Of a DNA stretch of 64,000 nt, positions 1-9,097 are shown piece by piece. This DNA is from Mucilaginibacter pankratovii. Lineage in GTDB: Bacteria > Bacteroidota > Bacteroidia > Sphingobacteriales > Sphingobacteriaceae. The notes under the pieces are model-generated. The model saw nothing but the letters and a program-made list of their open reading frames with translations. It ran no database searches and was not told where the DNA came from. Every line of letters starts with the position of its first letter. The stretch's first letter is position 1. The translations under genes were made by a program, and so were the position numbers. The stretch is taken from positions 434,001-498,000 of the forward strand of contig NZ_JACWMY010000002.1 of assembly GCF_014773265.1 (NCBI RefSeq), in the 5' to 3' direction.

Positions 1-1974
1 AAGTTGGGTTACAAAGGTATTGCCTGGTATGCCCTGATTGTTGGTAAGCCCATAACCAAGCCTCAACTTCAATTCATCTATAGCTTTTATACCTTTTAAA
101 AACGCCTCGTTATTAATTTTCCAGGCAAATCCACCAGAATAGGTAGTAACCCAACGATCTCCGCTCGGAAAATTTGAAGAACCATCGTTTCGTATATTGC
201 CGGTGAGCAGATATTTATCATCCCAGGAAAAATTCATACGGCCGAAATAGGATTCCTGTGCACTGCCCCCCGGAGGGTTTGAGTATGAATTATCGCCTCC
301 GTTTGTGGCCGTGGTAGGATCCCCGGCACTAACGCCCTGCACATTGTTTGAAGCAAAATTTCTCCGCCCGCCACTAACATTTTCGAAAGAGCTTTCCTGC
401 GCTTCATGCCCTGCTAAAGCATCGAATTTAAATTTCCCAAAACTGTGGTTATAGGTTAGAAAATTGCGTATTACTGTATAAAAGTTTTGGCCGGCGGATG
501 AAGAACCGCTGTTTTGGCTGGGAGTACCTTTACCAAAAGTATAAGATGGCGAAAAATGATTTTCTGTACTAAAATCGAAATTACCTGATAATTCGTTTCG
601 AAGCACTAAACCTTCAGCAAATCGTATTTCGGCATATACATTGCCGAATACCTGGTTTCTCTTTCTCAGGTTTTTGAGGATAGAGGCTAATGCCACCGGG
701 TTGGCAGAGGGTTGCACCCAACCGCTGGTGTTGGTAACCGCACCCCAGGAGCCGTCGGCGTTTGTTACCGGGATATCGGGGGTATTGTCTAACGCGGCCC
801 TAATTACATTACCGTTAGTTGAAGATACATTTTCGTCAACGTGGGCCAATTGAAGGCTGGTTCCTATTTTTAGCCAATTGGTGGTTTTATTGTCCAGGTT
901 CAACCGTACCGAGTACCTGGTAAAATCAGACCCAAGGGCTATCCCCTGCTGGTTAAAAAACGAGGTTGATAGCAAATATTGGGTTCTGGCATCTCCGCCG
1001 CTTACAGTAATTGTGTGGCTGTTCATCGGAGCTTTCCGGAATAATTCTTTTTGCCAGTCGGTACCCTTACCTAAATATTGGGGGTTGGCAAATTCGGGCC
1101 TCGAATCGAAGCCCCAGGCAACGGCCCGGGCGTTAATGAAAGTGGCAAGCTGTTGCAAATCTATTGTTGGGAGTCGCTTGGCCAGTTCCTGGTAACCGGC
1201 ATAGAAATCATAAGTTATCCGCGGTGGTCCGGCTTTGCCCCTTTTTGTAGTAATAACAACTACGCCATTGGTTGCCTGCGAACCGTATATGGCTGTTGCC
1301 GAAGCATCTTTCAATACATCTATTGATTCTACTTCAGCAGGGTTGATGGTATTTAATGGATTGGAACCACTACCCGGGTCGTTTACCGGAGGAATAATAA
1401 CGCCATCTATAACATACAGCGGCGAATTAGAGCCACTTATTGACGACACACCACGTATTTGAATGGATACGCCACCACCAGGCTGACCTGACACTTGTTG
1501 AACCACAACCCCGGCAACCTTACCCTGCAGGGCCTGGTCAAAAGTAGTTGGTTGAGATTTGCGGAGTTCGTCGCCCGATATCGAGCTTATCGACCCGGTA
1601 ACATCTTTTCTTCTCGTGCGGGCGTAACCGGTAACAACCACTTCATTTAAGTTGCTGGAGGTTGAACTCAGCTTAACGTCTATTGTTCCGGTTTGTTTAA
1701 CGTTTATCTCCTGGGTGGAGAAACCTAAAAAGCTAAAAACAAGTATGTTTCCGGGGGCAGCCGTTATAGAATAGTTACCATCAACGCCGGTTACGGCTCC
1801 GATGGTTGTGCCCTTAATTCTAACGTTTACACCTGGTATAGGCTGGCCACCGTCGGTACTTGTTACTTTTCCGGTGATATTTAGGGTTTGTGCATGGGCC
1901 GAAATATAAAGGAACATGCCCATGATAATTAAGGAAATTCGATATTTCACTCTCTTTTGTAAATTTTTATCCAT
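1..1974 (-). CDS. SusC/RagA-family TonB-linked outer-membrane protein (C-terminus beyond window)
   Basis: The frame stays open from the ATG at 1974-1972 to the window edge, giving 658 residues and no stop, so this is the N-terminal part of a protein usually about 1,000 residues long. It begins with a signal peptide (about residues 1-27, ending ISAHA). A carboxypeptidase-regulatory-like beta-sandwich follows (about 28-110), then the linker NEVVVTGYA typical of SusC proteins and a TonB plug domain (LQGKVAGV, IRGVSSISG, LYVIDG, DVLKDASATAIYG). The first part of the beta-barrel is visible after that. SusC proteins import oligosaccharides across the outer membrane with a SusD lipoprotein, whose gene would lie outside the window. 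The upstream region resembles that of the susC starting at 19055, which suggests shared regulation. Family assignment is secure; substrate is unknown, although adjacent HTCS-1, GH5 and GH31 genes suggest a xyloglucan-like glycan. Confidence 0.95.
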   Translation of the reverse strand, partial: MDKNLQKRVKYRISLIIMGMFLYISAHAQTLNITGKVTSTDGGQPIPGVNVRIKGTTIGAVTGVDGNYSITAAPGNILVFSFLGFSTQEINVKQTGTIDVKLSSTSSNLNEVVVTGYARTRRKDVTGSISSISGDELRKSQPTTFDQALQGKVAGVVVQQVSGQPGGGVSIQIRGVSSISGSNSPLYVIDGVIIPPVNDPGSGSNPLNTINPAEVESIDVLKDASATAIYGSQATNGVVVITTKRGKAGPPRITYDFYAGYQELAKRLPTIDLQQLATFINARAVAWGFDSRPEFANPQYLGKGTDWQKELFRKAPMNSHTITVSGGDARTQYLLSTSFFNQQGIALGSDFTRYSVRLNLDNKTTNWLKIGTSLQLAHVDENVSSTNGNVIRAALDNTPDIPVTNADGSWGAVTNTSGWVQPSANPVALASILKNLRKRNQVFGNVYAEIRFAEGLVLRNELSGNFDFSTENHFSPSYTFGKGTPSQNSGSSSAGQNFYTVIRNFLTYNHSFGKFKFDALAGHEAQESSFENVSGGRRNFASNNVQGVSAGDPTTATNGGDNSYSNPPGGSAQESYFGRMNFSWDDKYLLTGNIRNDGSSNFPSGDRWVTTYSGGFAWKINNEAFLKGIKAIDELKLRLGYGLTNNQGIPGNTFVTQL

Positions 1975-2200
1975 CTTATAAAAGGATTTTAAGGTTTGAT
2001 AATTGGTTCATTGTTTGTTGGTTAGTAATTAATTGGTTTTATTTCATTCATAATTATTTTCGTTATCATACCTTTTGGATAAACAAATACCCTAAAGTGC
2101 CCATTTACAACCGCCCGAACGAGCAGTAAAAAACTTCAGATACAGCCAAACGCAGGCTCCTAATTCAAAAAAATATTAACAGTTGGTCTAATTGGTTATT

Positions 2201-2318
2201 GGTAGAACATAGTTCATAAGCAAATCTTAAACAGACAACTTTGAGCCTATATTCTAAGGGATGAAACTATGATAACTAAAAAAAGGAGGGGTGGCAGAGT
2301 TGAGTAAAAATATAGACC
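2201..2318 (-). promoter_or_regulatory. Conserved susC upstream block with candidate HTCS operator
   Basis: Three blocks are shared, in order and at the same spacing (within one base), with the region upstream of the susC at 19055. They are GGTAGAACAT (2201), TGAAACTATG (2262) and AAAAATATAGACC (2306-2318). On the coding strand the last reads GGTCTATATTTTT and lies about 330 bases before the start codon. I infer a regulator-binding and promoter region, with HTCS-1 next door the obvious candidate regulator. Confidence 0.5.
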
Positions 2319-2507
2319 AAATGTTCAATCAATCACAATAAGCTTTAAATGAGGATATTAAATACATATTCAATATCCTTTAATGCATTATATGGCTATG
2401 GAAATTTTAGAAATAATATAGTAGGCAGACTTCCGGGGACTATGCTTCTTTGTACCATCTGCTAATAATCAGCACCTACAACCAATGGCCAACTTACCTT
2501 AAACTAT

Positions 2508-2718
2508 CCTTTTGGGGCACGGTGGGAAATCGCTTTTAGCATTTTTACAGGCATATTCAGTAAAGATTCGTTTAAAATCACACGTGTTCGGGCTTGTTCG
2601 GGCTGTTCGCGCCCCGTGCCGAACGCGAACAAGCCTGAAAAGCAATTGAAATTATTGCCAAAATCCGTACTGTTAGTCGTTCTGTTTTAAAAGCGATGTC
2701 CCTTTTGGAGCACGGTGG
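2508..2718. repeat. Small repeat-bounded element with GC-rich hairpin
   Basis: An 18-base sequence, CCTTTTGGRGCACGGTGG, occurs as a direct repeat at 2508-2525 and 2701-2718 with one mismatch. Just inside, ATCGCTTTTA (2529-2538) is inverted as TAAAAGCGAT (2688-2697). In the middle, 2591-2600 pairs with 2626-2635 over 10 bases and 2605-2609 with 2620-2624, giving a GC-rich imperfect hairpin. The arrangement looks like a MITE-like or decayed element, but no transposase is present and no target duplication is clear. Confidence 0.35.
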
Positions 2719-2805
2719 CGATGCTTTAGACAGAAGAAATATTGAGATATTTGCCGCCTTTGTTACTCATTTCCCTGAGTGTTTTATTGCAAAACCATCG
2801 GGACG

Positions 2806-5800
2806 TTACCCCTCTCCGCCTTCCGCCTGGGATAGTTTCTTTTGGCGAATAGAAGTGATATAGGCAGAAGGAAGCGTATTATACTCTTCCTTAAATAATT
2901 TTGTAAAATATTTGGGGGTGTTAAAGCCCACTTCGTAGCAGATCTGACTAATGGTCATCTGGCTGTTCTCGAGCAGATATACTGCTTTTTTCAGCCTTAT
3001 GGAACGGATAAATTCAACGGGTGATTTACCGGTAAGCATTAACACTTTATTATAAAGCGACCCACGGCTCATATTCATCTGGCGGCTTAATTCTTCTACC
3101 GACAGGCTATCGTTTACAATATTAAGTTCTATATATTCAACTATACTCCTTAACAGTTTCTCATCTTCATTTTGCAATGGCATTTCCTGCAGTTGCACGT
3201 CCATTTGCTTTTTGTATGTGCGTTTATAGGTATCCCGTAGTGTAAGGATGTTTTTGATCTTTGAAAGAAGTATCTCGAAATTAAATGGTTTTGTCATGTA
3301 ATCATTCGCACCAATTTCCAAACCTTTCACTTGTTCTGCCTCACCCGTCAGGGCGGTGAGCAAAATAAGGGGTATGTGCGATGTGCGTTTATCATTTTTT
3401 AATTTTTGGCACAATTCAATTCCAGTCATCTCCGGCATGCTGATATCGCTTACAATGATATCCGGATGTTGCGAAAGGGCTTTTTGCCAGCCTTCTCTGC
3501 CGTTTGAGGCTTCGATTAAAAAAAATATGTCCTTTAAATTATCTTTCAAATAAAAACGAAAATCGTCATTATCTTCCACCAAAAGAACGACCGGTATTTT
3601 GTTTGTACGCTCCTGTTTGGCAGTAGCTTTACTTTCAAGATGGAGAACGTCAGCCAGATTTTCATGGTCTGCTTCTTCGTCTACCAACGTAACAATTTGC
3701 TTGTCGGCAGAAATAGTTACCGGCAGTTTGATAATAAAACTGCTGCCATGGTCCGGCTCACTTTCAACAGTTATTTCCCCTCCGTGCATCTTCACAAACT
3801 CCCGTGTTATGGCAAGACCTATGCCGCTGCCCTGGTTGATCATCGATGCGGGAATATCGTTCTGAAAAAACCGCTCGAAAATTTTACTTTGCTTTTCCAG
3901 CGGAATACCTATCCCGGTATCAATTACTTTAATCTCCAGACAGGCGTCGCTACATGCCCCCTTTTCTGCATTAAGCAGTACGCTCACCTGGCCGCCGGTA
4001 GAGGTGAATTTAAAGGCGTTGGATATCAGGTTAAACAATATCCTTTCTATCTTATCATGATCGAAGCTGGTAAACATCGATTCAACGGTAGTATCAAATA
4101 CAAAATCGATCTTTTTTTCTTCGGCAATATCTGTAAATGACAGGCTCACCTCGCTAATGAACCTGATTATATCTCCTGGTCTGCTGTGCAATTTCAATTC
4201 CTGAACTTCCATCTTACGGAAATCCAGCAATTGGTTTACCAGGTTTAATAATCGCCTGGCATTTTTTCGTATCATGTTCAGCTGTTGGTTCTGTTCCGGG
4301 TCGGCACGGGTAAGCATTTTATCTACCGGCGCCATGATCAATGATAGCGGCGTTCTGAACTCGTGACTTACATTTGTTAAAAATTTGGTTTTCAGTTGAT
4401 CGAGCTCCTGCATACGCCTAACTTCCTGGCGCTCCTGCTCAATTATTTGTTTTGCTTCCTGTTTTTCTTTTTCTGCTACAAATTCTCTTCTTATTTTTTG
4501 TATCCCTCTTCGCCGTATAAGCAAAAGAATACTAAGAAACAGTACCAGGTAAATGATATAAGCGAGCGTAGATTCCCAAAATGGCGGCAGTACTTTGATC
4601 CTTAGCGAAATTTGATCCGGGTTCCACACTCCCTCTGAATTAGAGGCCCGCACCTTAAAAACATAATCGCCCTGATCCAGGTTGGTATAGCTTGCCTTTC
4701 GTATTCTGTTATCTGCGTTTACCCATCCTTTGTCGAACCCCTGCAGCATATATTGATGTTTAACGTTACCGGGATTCAAAAAATCAAGGGCTGCAAACTC
4801 TATAGAAAATACATTTTCGCTGTGATTAAGCGTAATATCATGGGTTACAGCTATAGCTTTCGACAGCACTACATGGCCGTTAATGTCCTCATTGGCTGTT
4901 ACACTTTTATTGAACAGTTGAAAATCGGTAAAAACCAGTTGGAGCTTATTTGTTACGGGTTCTATACTTGCCGGATCAAAAATATTAAAGCCATTACCAC
5001 CCCCAAATATCAGTTCACCGTTGCGTGTTTTCAAAGCGGAGTTTATATTAAATTCCCGGCCCTGCAAACCATCCATTTCGTCGAAGTTTTCGAAGTGAAA
5101 AGTAAAAGCTTTAGCTATTGGTGTTAGGGTAATGCGGCTTAGTCCGTTCGACGTGCTCAACCACATCGCTCCCTTGCTATCCTCCACTATATTTAATATT
5201 GAATTAGCGGGAAGCCCGTTTTTTTTTGTCAATGTGGTGAAAGTATTTGTTTTAGGGTTCAGAATACTCAATCCGCCCGCTGTAGCTATCCACATTAAAC
5301 CGCGGCTATCCTCGTTAATACTGCTTACGTTATTATCTATTAAACTATTGGGGGCTTCTCCATTTGAGGTATAATGGATCACCCGCCCGTTATTTTTTAA
5401 TATAACATCTACCCCCAAATATCCCCCAATCCATATATTCCCTTTTTTATCCTCAAAAATTGATGATACCATTGGGGACCTTATATCGGATTGTTTAAAA
5501 GGATGATAAAATGTTTTTTTCGATCGGTCAAAAATCTCAAGGCCGCCCTCAAAGGTCCCTATCCATAAACGGTTTGAAGAATCTTCCAGAATGCTCCATA
5601 CCCTATCATCAGCAATACTGTTGGCAGATTTGTCATCGTGTTTGTAATGGATAAAGGTTTTCCCGTCAAAACAATCCAGGCCGCCAAAATAGGTACCGAT
5701 CCATAATTTTTGGTCATGATCAATACATAAATCAACAATAATGTCATTACTTAAGCTATTCGGGTTCCCGGCATCGTGCTTATACTGTGTAAACTTACCC

Positions 5801-7005
5801 GTTTTCCGGTTAAAGTAAATCAGGCCTCCTCCGTTGGTGCCAATCCACAGATTTCCGAGTTTGTCTTCAACAAATTTGTCAACATCTTCAAAACTCAAGC
5901 TGCCGGGGTCTGAGGCAAAGTGTTTGTAAAGCGGAAATTTAATAATGTTTTTATGATAATAACTTATTCCCTTTTTAAAGGTGAAAGCCCAAATAATACC
6001 AAAGTTATCCTTATAGAGTGATACACTATTCTGCTTTAATGATTGGGCATCGTCTTCCCGGTTTAGCAGCGTGGTAATTTCAAATTTCTTTTTATCCAGC
6101 ACACTGATACCGCCATGGTCGGTAGCGATCCATATACGCCCATCGTCGGCCTGTATGATATTGTTGATGAGGTTCGCCTTTAACCTTGGCCCCGGCGATT
6201 CTTTATCAATATGCCGGAAAGTATCTGTTGACGGCTTATAATAATATACACCCAACTCAACATATGACCCGTAAAACCAAAGATCGTTATCGCGGTCGAT
6301 AATTAAAGAGTACTGACCGTTTTTACTCTTTGCTATCTTACTAAAAACATCTGTGTGGTAGGTGATTTTATCGGCCTTAATATCCAACGTTTCAACTGTG
6401 CCGTTGCTGTATACTATCCATATATTACGTTTACTATCAACGGTGATATCTGTAATGGAATTTGAATATAAAGATGGGTTGGAACTATTGTGATGGTAAT
6501 AGTGTTTTGTTTGCTTACTTAGGGTATTATATCGGTAGATACCTGAGTCTGGAGACAAAAACCAAAAATCCACAGCACTGGTTTGCATTATTTTAGTGAC
6601 CGACAGATTAACCGGAAGTTTTAAAGGACGCAACAACAATGACATATCATCATTGAACTGCTCTGTATCAGGATCATAAAAACAAAACCCGCTACGCGTT
6701 GATATCCATAGTTTTTTGTTAGGGCCTTCAAAAACCCTATATATAAAATCGCCTTTTATGGAGTTTTTATTATTAACATCATGCCTAAATACCTTAAACG
6801 TATAACCATCAAATCTATTAAGACCAGATGCAGTCCCAAACCAGATAAAGCCCCCCGAATCTTTGAATACGGAGTTAACCTGGTTATGTGACAGCCCGTT
6901 ACTTACATCGAGTTGTGAAAACCGGTACTGACTGCTTTGCCCTAACGAATTATTACATGCAAAAATTAACGTAACCGCAAGAAGATAATAAAATTTTATT
7001 TGCAT
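2806..7005 (-). CDS. Hybrid two-component system sensor-regulator (HTCS-1)
   Basis: A single-protein sensor, kinase, receiver and transcription factor that regulates polysaccharide utilisation loci in Bacteroidota. The ATG at 7005 is preferred over an upstream GTG at 7026 because it starts directly with a signal peptide (MQIKFYYLL..., ending NSLGQ). Residues about 25-720 are periplasmic beta-propeller repeats of Reg_prop type (recurring LWIGT, MWIAT, IWIGG), followed by a Y_Y_Y domain (about 725-795) and one membrane helix (about 813-835). The kinase core has the phospho-acceptor H881 in SHEFRTP and an HATPase region with DTGIGI and GSGIGLAI. The receiver has its phospho-acceptor aspartate at about 1187 in VSDISMP. 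The C-terminus is an AraC-type DNA-binding domain. It is complete at about 1,399 residues. Its position beside susC, GH5 and GH31 suggests it senses a xyloglucan-type oligosaccharide; the ligand itself cannot be read from sequence. Confidence 0.95.
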   Translation of the reverse strand: MQIKFYYLLAVTLIFACNNSLGQSSQYRFSQLDVSNGLSHNQVNSVFKDSGGFIWFGTASGLNRFDGYTFKVFRHDVNNKNSIKGDFIYRVFEGPNKKLWISTRSGFCFYDPDTEQFNDDMSLLLRPLKLPVNLSVTKIMQTSAVDFWFLSPDSGIYRYNTLSKQTKHYYHHNSSNPSLYSNSITDITVDSKRNIWIVYSNGTVETLDIKADKITYHTDVFSKIAKSKNGQYSLIIDRDNDLWFYGSYVELGVYYYKPSTDTFRHIDKESPGPRLKANLINNIIQADDGRIWIATDHGGISVLDKKKFEITTLLNREDDAQSLKQNSVSLYKDNFGIIWAFTFKKGISYYHKNIIKFPLYKHFASDPGSLSFEDVDKFVEDKLGNLWIGTNGGGLIYFNRKTGKFTQYKHDAGNPNSLSNDIIVDLCIDHDQKLWIGTYFGGLDCFDGKTFIHYKHDDKSANSIADDRVWSILEDSSNRLWIGTFEGGLEIFDRSKKTFYHPFKQSDIRSPMVSSIFEDKKGNIWIGGYLGVDVILKNNGRVIHYTSNGEAPNSLIDNNVSSINEDSRGLMWIATAGGLSILNPKTNTFTTLTKKNGLPANSILNIVEDSKGAMWLSTSNGLSRITLTPIAKAFTFHFENFDEMDGLQGREFNINSALKTRNGELIFGGGNGFNIFDPASIEPVTNKLQLVFTDFQLFNKSVTANEDINGHVVLSKAIAVTHDITLNHSENVFSIEFAALDFLNPGNVKHQYMLQGFDKGWVNADNRIRKASYTNLDQGDYVFKVRASNSEGVWNPDQISLRIKVLPPFWESTLAYIIYLVLFLSILLLIRRRGIQKIRREFVAEKEKQEAKQIIEQERQEVRRMQELDQLKTKFLTNVSHEFRTPLSLIMAPVDKMLTRADPEQNQQLNMIRKNARRLLNLVNQLLDFRKMEVQELKLHSRPGDIIRFISEVSLSFTDIAEEKKIDFVFDTTVESMFTSFDHDKIERILFNLISNAFKFTSTGGQVSVLLNAEKGACSDACLEIKVIDTGIGIPLEKQSKIFERFFQNDIPASMINQGSGIGLAITREFVKMHGGEITVESEPDHGSSFIIKLPVTISADKQIVTLVDEEADHENLADVLHLESKATAKQERTNKIPVVLLVEDNDDFRFYLKDNLKDIFFLIEASNGREGWQKALSQHPDIIVSDISMPEMTGIELCQKLKNDKRTSHIPLILLTALTGEAEQVKGLEIGANDYMTKPFNFEILLSKIKNILTLRDTYKRTYKKQMDVQLQEMPLQNEDEKLLRSIVEYIELNIVNDSLSVEELSRQMNMSRGSLYNKVLMLTGKSPVEFIRSIRLKKAVYLLENSQMTISQICYEVGFNTPKYFTKLFKEEYNTLPSAYITSIRQKKLSQAEGGEG

Positions 7006-7154
7006 CGGAATATCATTGGAAAGCACAAATCCACCAGGTTAACTTTTTAAAGTCAGTACACTAAGGTAGTATAAATGTTACATAACTACACATTCGTACT
7101 TAATAAAGCATGCATTTTTCAATTTTATACGAAGCCTTCAGCAGGTGAGTTATT

Positions 7155-7193
7155 AAATAAAAAATGCGTCCGGCTCTCAACCCGGAACGCATT
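7155..7193 (-). terminator. Intrinsic terminator after the GH5 gene
   Basis: Arms at 7163-7173 (AATGCGTCCGG) and 7182-7193 (CCGGAACGCATT) pair with one bulged base around an 8-base loop. Read on the minus strand the hairpin is followed by a T-rich tract (TTTTTTATTT). It lies about 85 bases downstream of the GH5 stop and separates that gene from HTCS-1. Confidence 0.8.
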
Positions 7194-7277
7194 CACTTGC
7201 ATTTTAATCAACTAACTATTTACGAACGCTTAAATGCCGTTAAAGCAGGTTTGCAGCGAGCTTTTAGCAAATTATCT

Positions 7278-8957
7278 TTATATTTTTACAAAAGCCCATT
7301 GCTGGTTTTTGCCGCCCATGTAATCCCATTGATATACAGTGCCACCATTGTGGAGCGAATATCCTGAAACATCCAGGGCCTTTCCGCTATTTACGTTGAT
7401 GATCTTATAGTATCCATTGTCGGTGGCCTGAATGAGCCATTTTTGATTATTTCCACCTGTATAATCCCACAGATCTGCCTGGCCACCGTTAGCACCAAAC
7501 CAGCCATACATTTCCAAACACTTTCCGTTGGCATGCATAGGCGTTAACCTGTAGTAGCCCCCTCCGGCATCTTCCACTTTAAATTGCTGGTTTGCTCCTG
7601 CTAAGTAATCCCATTGATCTGCCGATGTTTGATTGGCAGCACCCCAGCCGGCAAATTCTAAAGCTTTAAAACTATTTCTATTGAAGATCTGATATACACT
7701 TCCAACCTGAATTCCCGGGGATGCGGCAGTTTGCGTTCCTTGCACAAGCGCGGCTAATTGCTGCTGATCGCTTACTGCATATGTTGACCTGTCGATGATC
7801 GACCCTGTGTCCCAAAGAAATGGAAGGATACCGTTTGCCAATGCCTGGTGCGTGAGGTAATTATACCAGTACGCCCTGGAAGCAACATGCAGATCATAGG
7901 CGTCGCCCGTAAGGGAAGATCTGCGCCCTGCCGCAAATTCTCCCAGTACAACCGGGATGCCATGGTCAACAAACTTCGTTTTCATCGATTGAAAATATCC
8001 ATTGAGGTCAGCCTCTTCGCCATAGGTTGCATTGCGGGTAGGATCGGTGGAGGAGTGATACCCCGAACCCCAATAATAAAACATGTTTCCCCATGATGCA
8101 TCTCCTTCCATCAAACAGAAATTATAGGGGGTGTAGTAATGAACTTCAACCATCAATTTATCGGCCACCCAATCTGAAGGCATTGTGTTCATCAGATTGT
8201 TTGTTTTTGAAATATCAGTATCAGGGCCTTGCACAACAAGAGTCCTGTACCTGTTACGCCCACCGGTTACCCTAACCGCATCGATGAAAGTTTGATGATA
8301 AGAAAGTAGAACGCTCATTTGTGTAGCATCCGCAACGCCAGGTTCATTAGTACTGGCAAAAAGCAAATGTTCGTCAAAACCACGCAATTTTGTTGCAATT
8401 TGTTCCCAAAGGGCCTTTTGTTTGGCGTTAACGGCCGGCTGTTGTGCAACTGTACAATTCTGCTGCAGCCACCCGCCGTCCCAATGTATATTTAATATCA
8501 CATACAAACCGTCGTTAACGCAGTATTGTACTACCTGCTGCACACGATTAAGCCAGGCCGGGTCTATTTGTTCGGTTGCCGGATCTATGATATGTGAATA
8601 ATCCCATTGGCAAGGAATCCGTATAGCTGTAAAGCCCTTTTGTTTTACCTTGTCGACGAACGCCTGGGTGATCATGGGCGCTCCCCATCCCTGTTCATCA
8701 TTAGGGGCCTCCATTGTGTTGCCGATATTAAATCCTAACTGTATCCTTGATGCGATTTGAACCGCCGTACTGGATACTCCTGATTGATCGGGCGGAAGTG
8801 GTGAAAGGTTGTAGCTTGGATAGCTGGTTGCCATTAATGAATTACTGATCGCGGTTTTAATTAACGGTTTAACAGGCGGGGCGGCAATTTCCTGTTTGCG
8901 GCACCCCGACGCCACCAGCATGATGACGATACCGAAAAAATAGTTTAAGTTTCTCAT
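7278..8957 (-). CDS. GH5-family endo-beta-glycanase lipoprotein with ricin-type lectin domain
   Basis: Lipoprotein signal with lipobox ending at C19 (LVASGC), so probably anchored to a membrane and, as in many such loci, possibly exposed on the cell surface. Residues about 65-405 are a GH5 (beta/alpha)8 catalytic domain: GFNIGNTMEA near the N-terminus, RIPCQW, NIHWDGG, the acid/base E205 in ASTNEPG and the nucleophile E340 in VLGEF. The GFNIGNT signature resembles subfamily GH5_4, which includes xyloglucanases, endoglucanases and some xylanases. Residues about 418-559 form a ricin-type beta-trefoil with three repeats ending NQQF, NQKW and NQQW, a probable carbohydrate-binding module. Transcribed toward HTCS-1 and closed by its own terminator. 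GH5 membership is secure. Xyloglucan as substrate is inferred from the nearby GH31 gene. Confidence 0.9.
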   Translation of the reverse strand: MRNLNYFFGIVIMLVASGCRKQEIAAPPVKPLIKTAISNSLMATSYPSYNLSPLPPDQSGVSSTAVQIASRIQLGFNIGNTMEAPNDEQGWGAPMITQAFVDKVKQKGFTAIRIPCQWDYSHIIDPATEQIDPAWLNRVQQVVQYCVNDGLYVILNIHWDGGWLQQNCTVAQQPAVNAKQKALWEQIATKLRGFDEHLLFASTNEPGVADATQMSVLLSYHQTFIDAVRVTGGRNRYRTLVVQGPDTDISKTNNLMNTMPSDWVADKLMVEVHYYTPYNFCLMEGDASWGNMFYYWGSGYHSSTDPTRNATYGEEADLNGYFQSMKTKFVDHGIPVVLGEFAAGRRSSLTGDAYDLHVASRAYWYNYLTHQALANGILPFLWDTGSIIDRSTYAVSDQQQLAALVQGTQTAASPGIQVGSVYQIFNRNSFKALEFAGWGAANQTSADQWDYLAGANQQFKVEDAGGGYYRLTPMHANGKCLEMYGWFGANGGQADLWDYTGGNNQKWLIQATDNGYYKIINVNSGKALDVSGYSLHNGGTVYQWDYMGGKNQQWAFVKI

Positions 8958-9097
8958 ATTGAAGGTAAAATTGGTTTCTTGTGAAAAGCCTACAACGAGA
9001 ACGCGCCAGCATTACGGATGTAACATATTTACTGAGTTGCCTAATCAGATAATCGGCTGCATCCGGGTACATCCATAATGCCTGTAGTGTGGTTATG

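Larger units (their letters stand above)
1975..2805. other. Intergenic region between HTCS-1 and the truncated susC
   Basis: About 830 bases with no convincing gene. The part nearest susC (about 2160-2330) carries the conserved susC promoter block listed separately. The part nearest HTCS-1 (2508-2718) carries a direct repeat, an inverted repeat and a GC-rich imperfect hairpin that look like remains of a small mobile or repetitive element. Short reading frames here are interrupted and not supported. Confidence 0.6.

Noticed and set aside
3640..4140. 166-codon plus-strand open frame inside HTCS-1
   Set aside because: It is antisense to the conserved kinase domain. The same holds for the long plus-strand frames inside the dehydratase and aldehyde dehydrogenase genes (55771-56643, 56954-57442).
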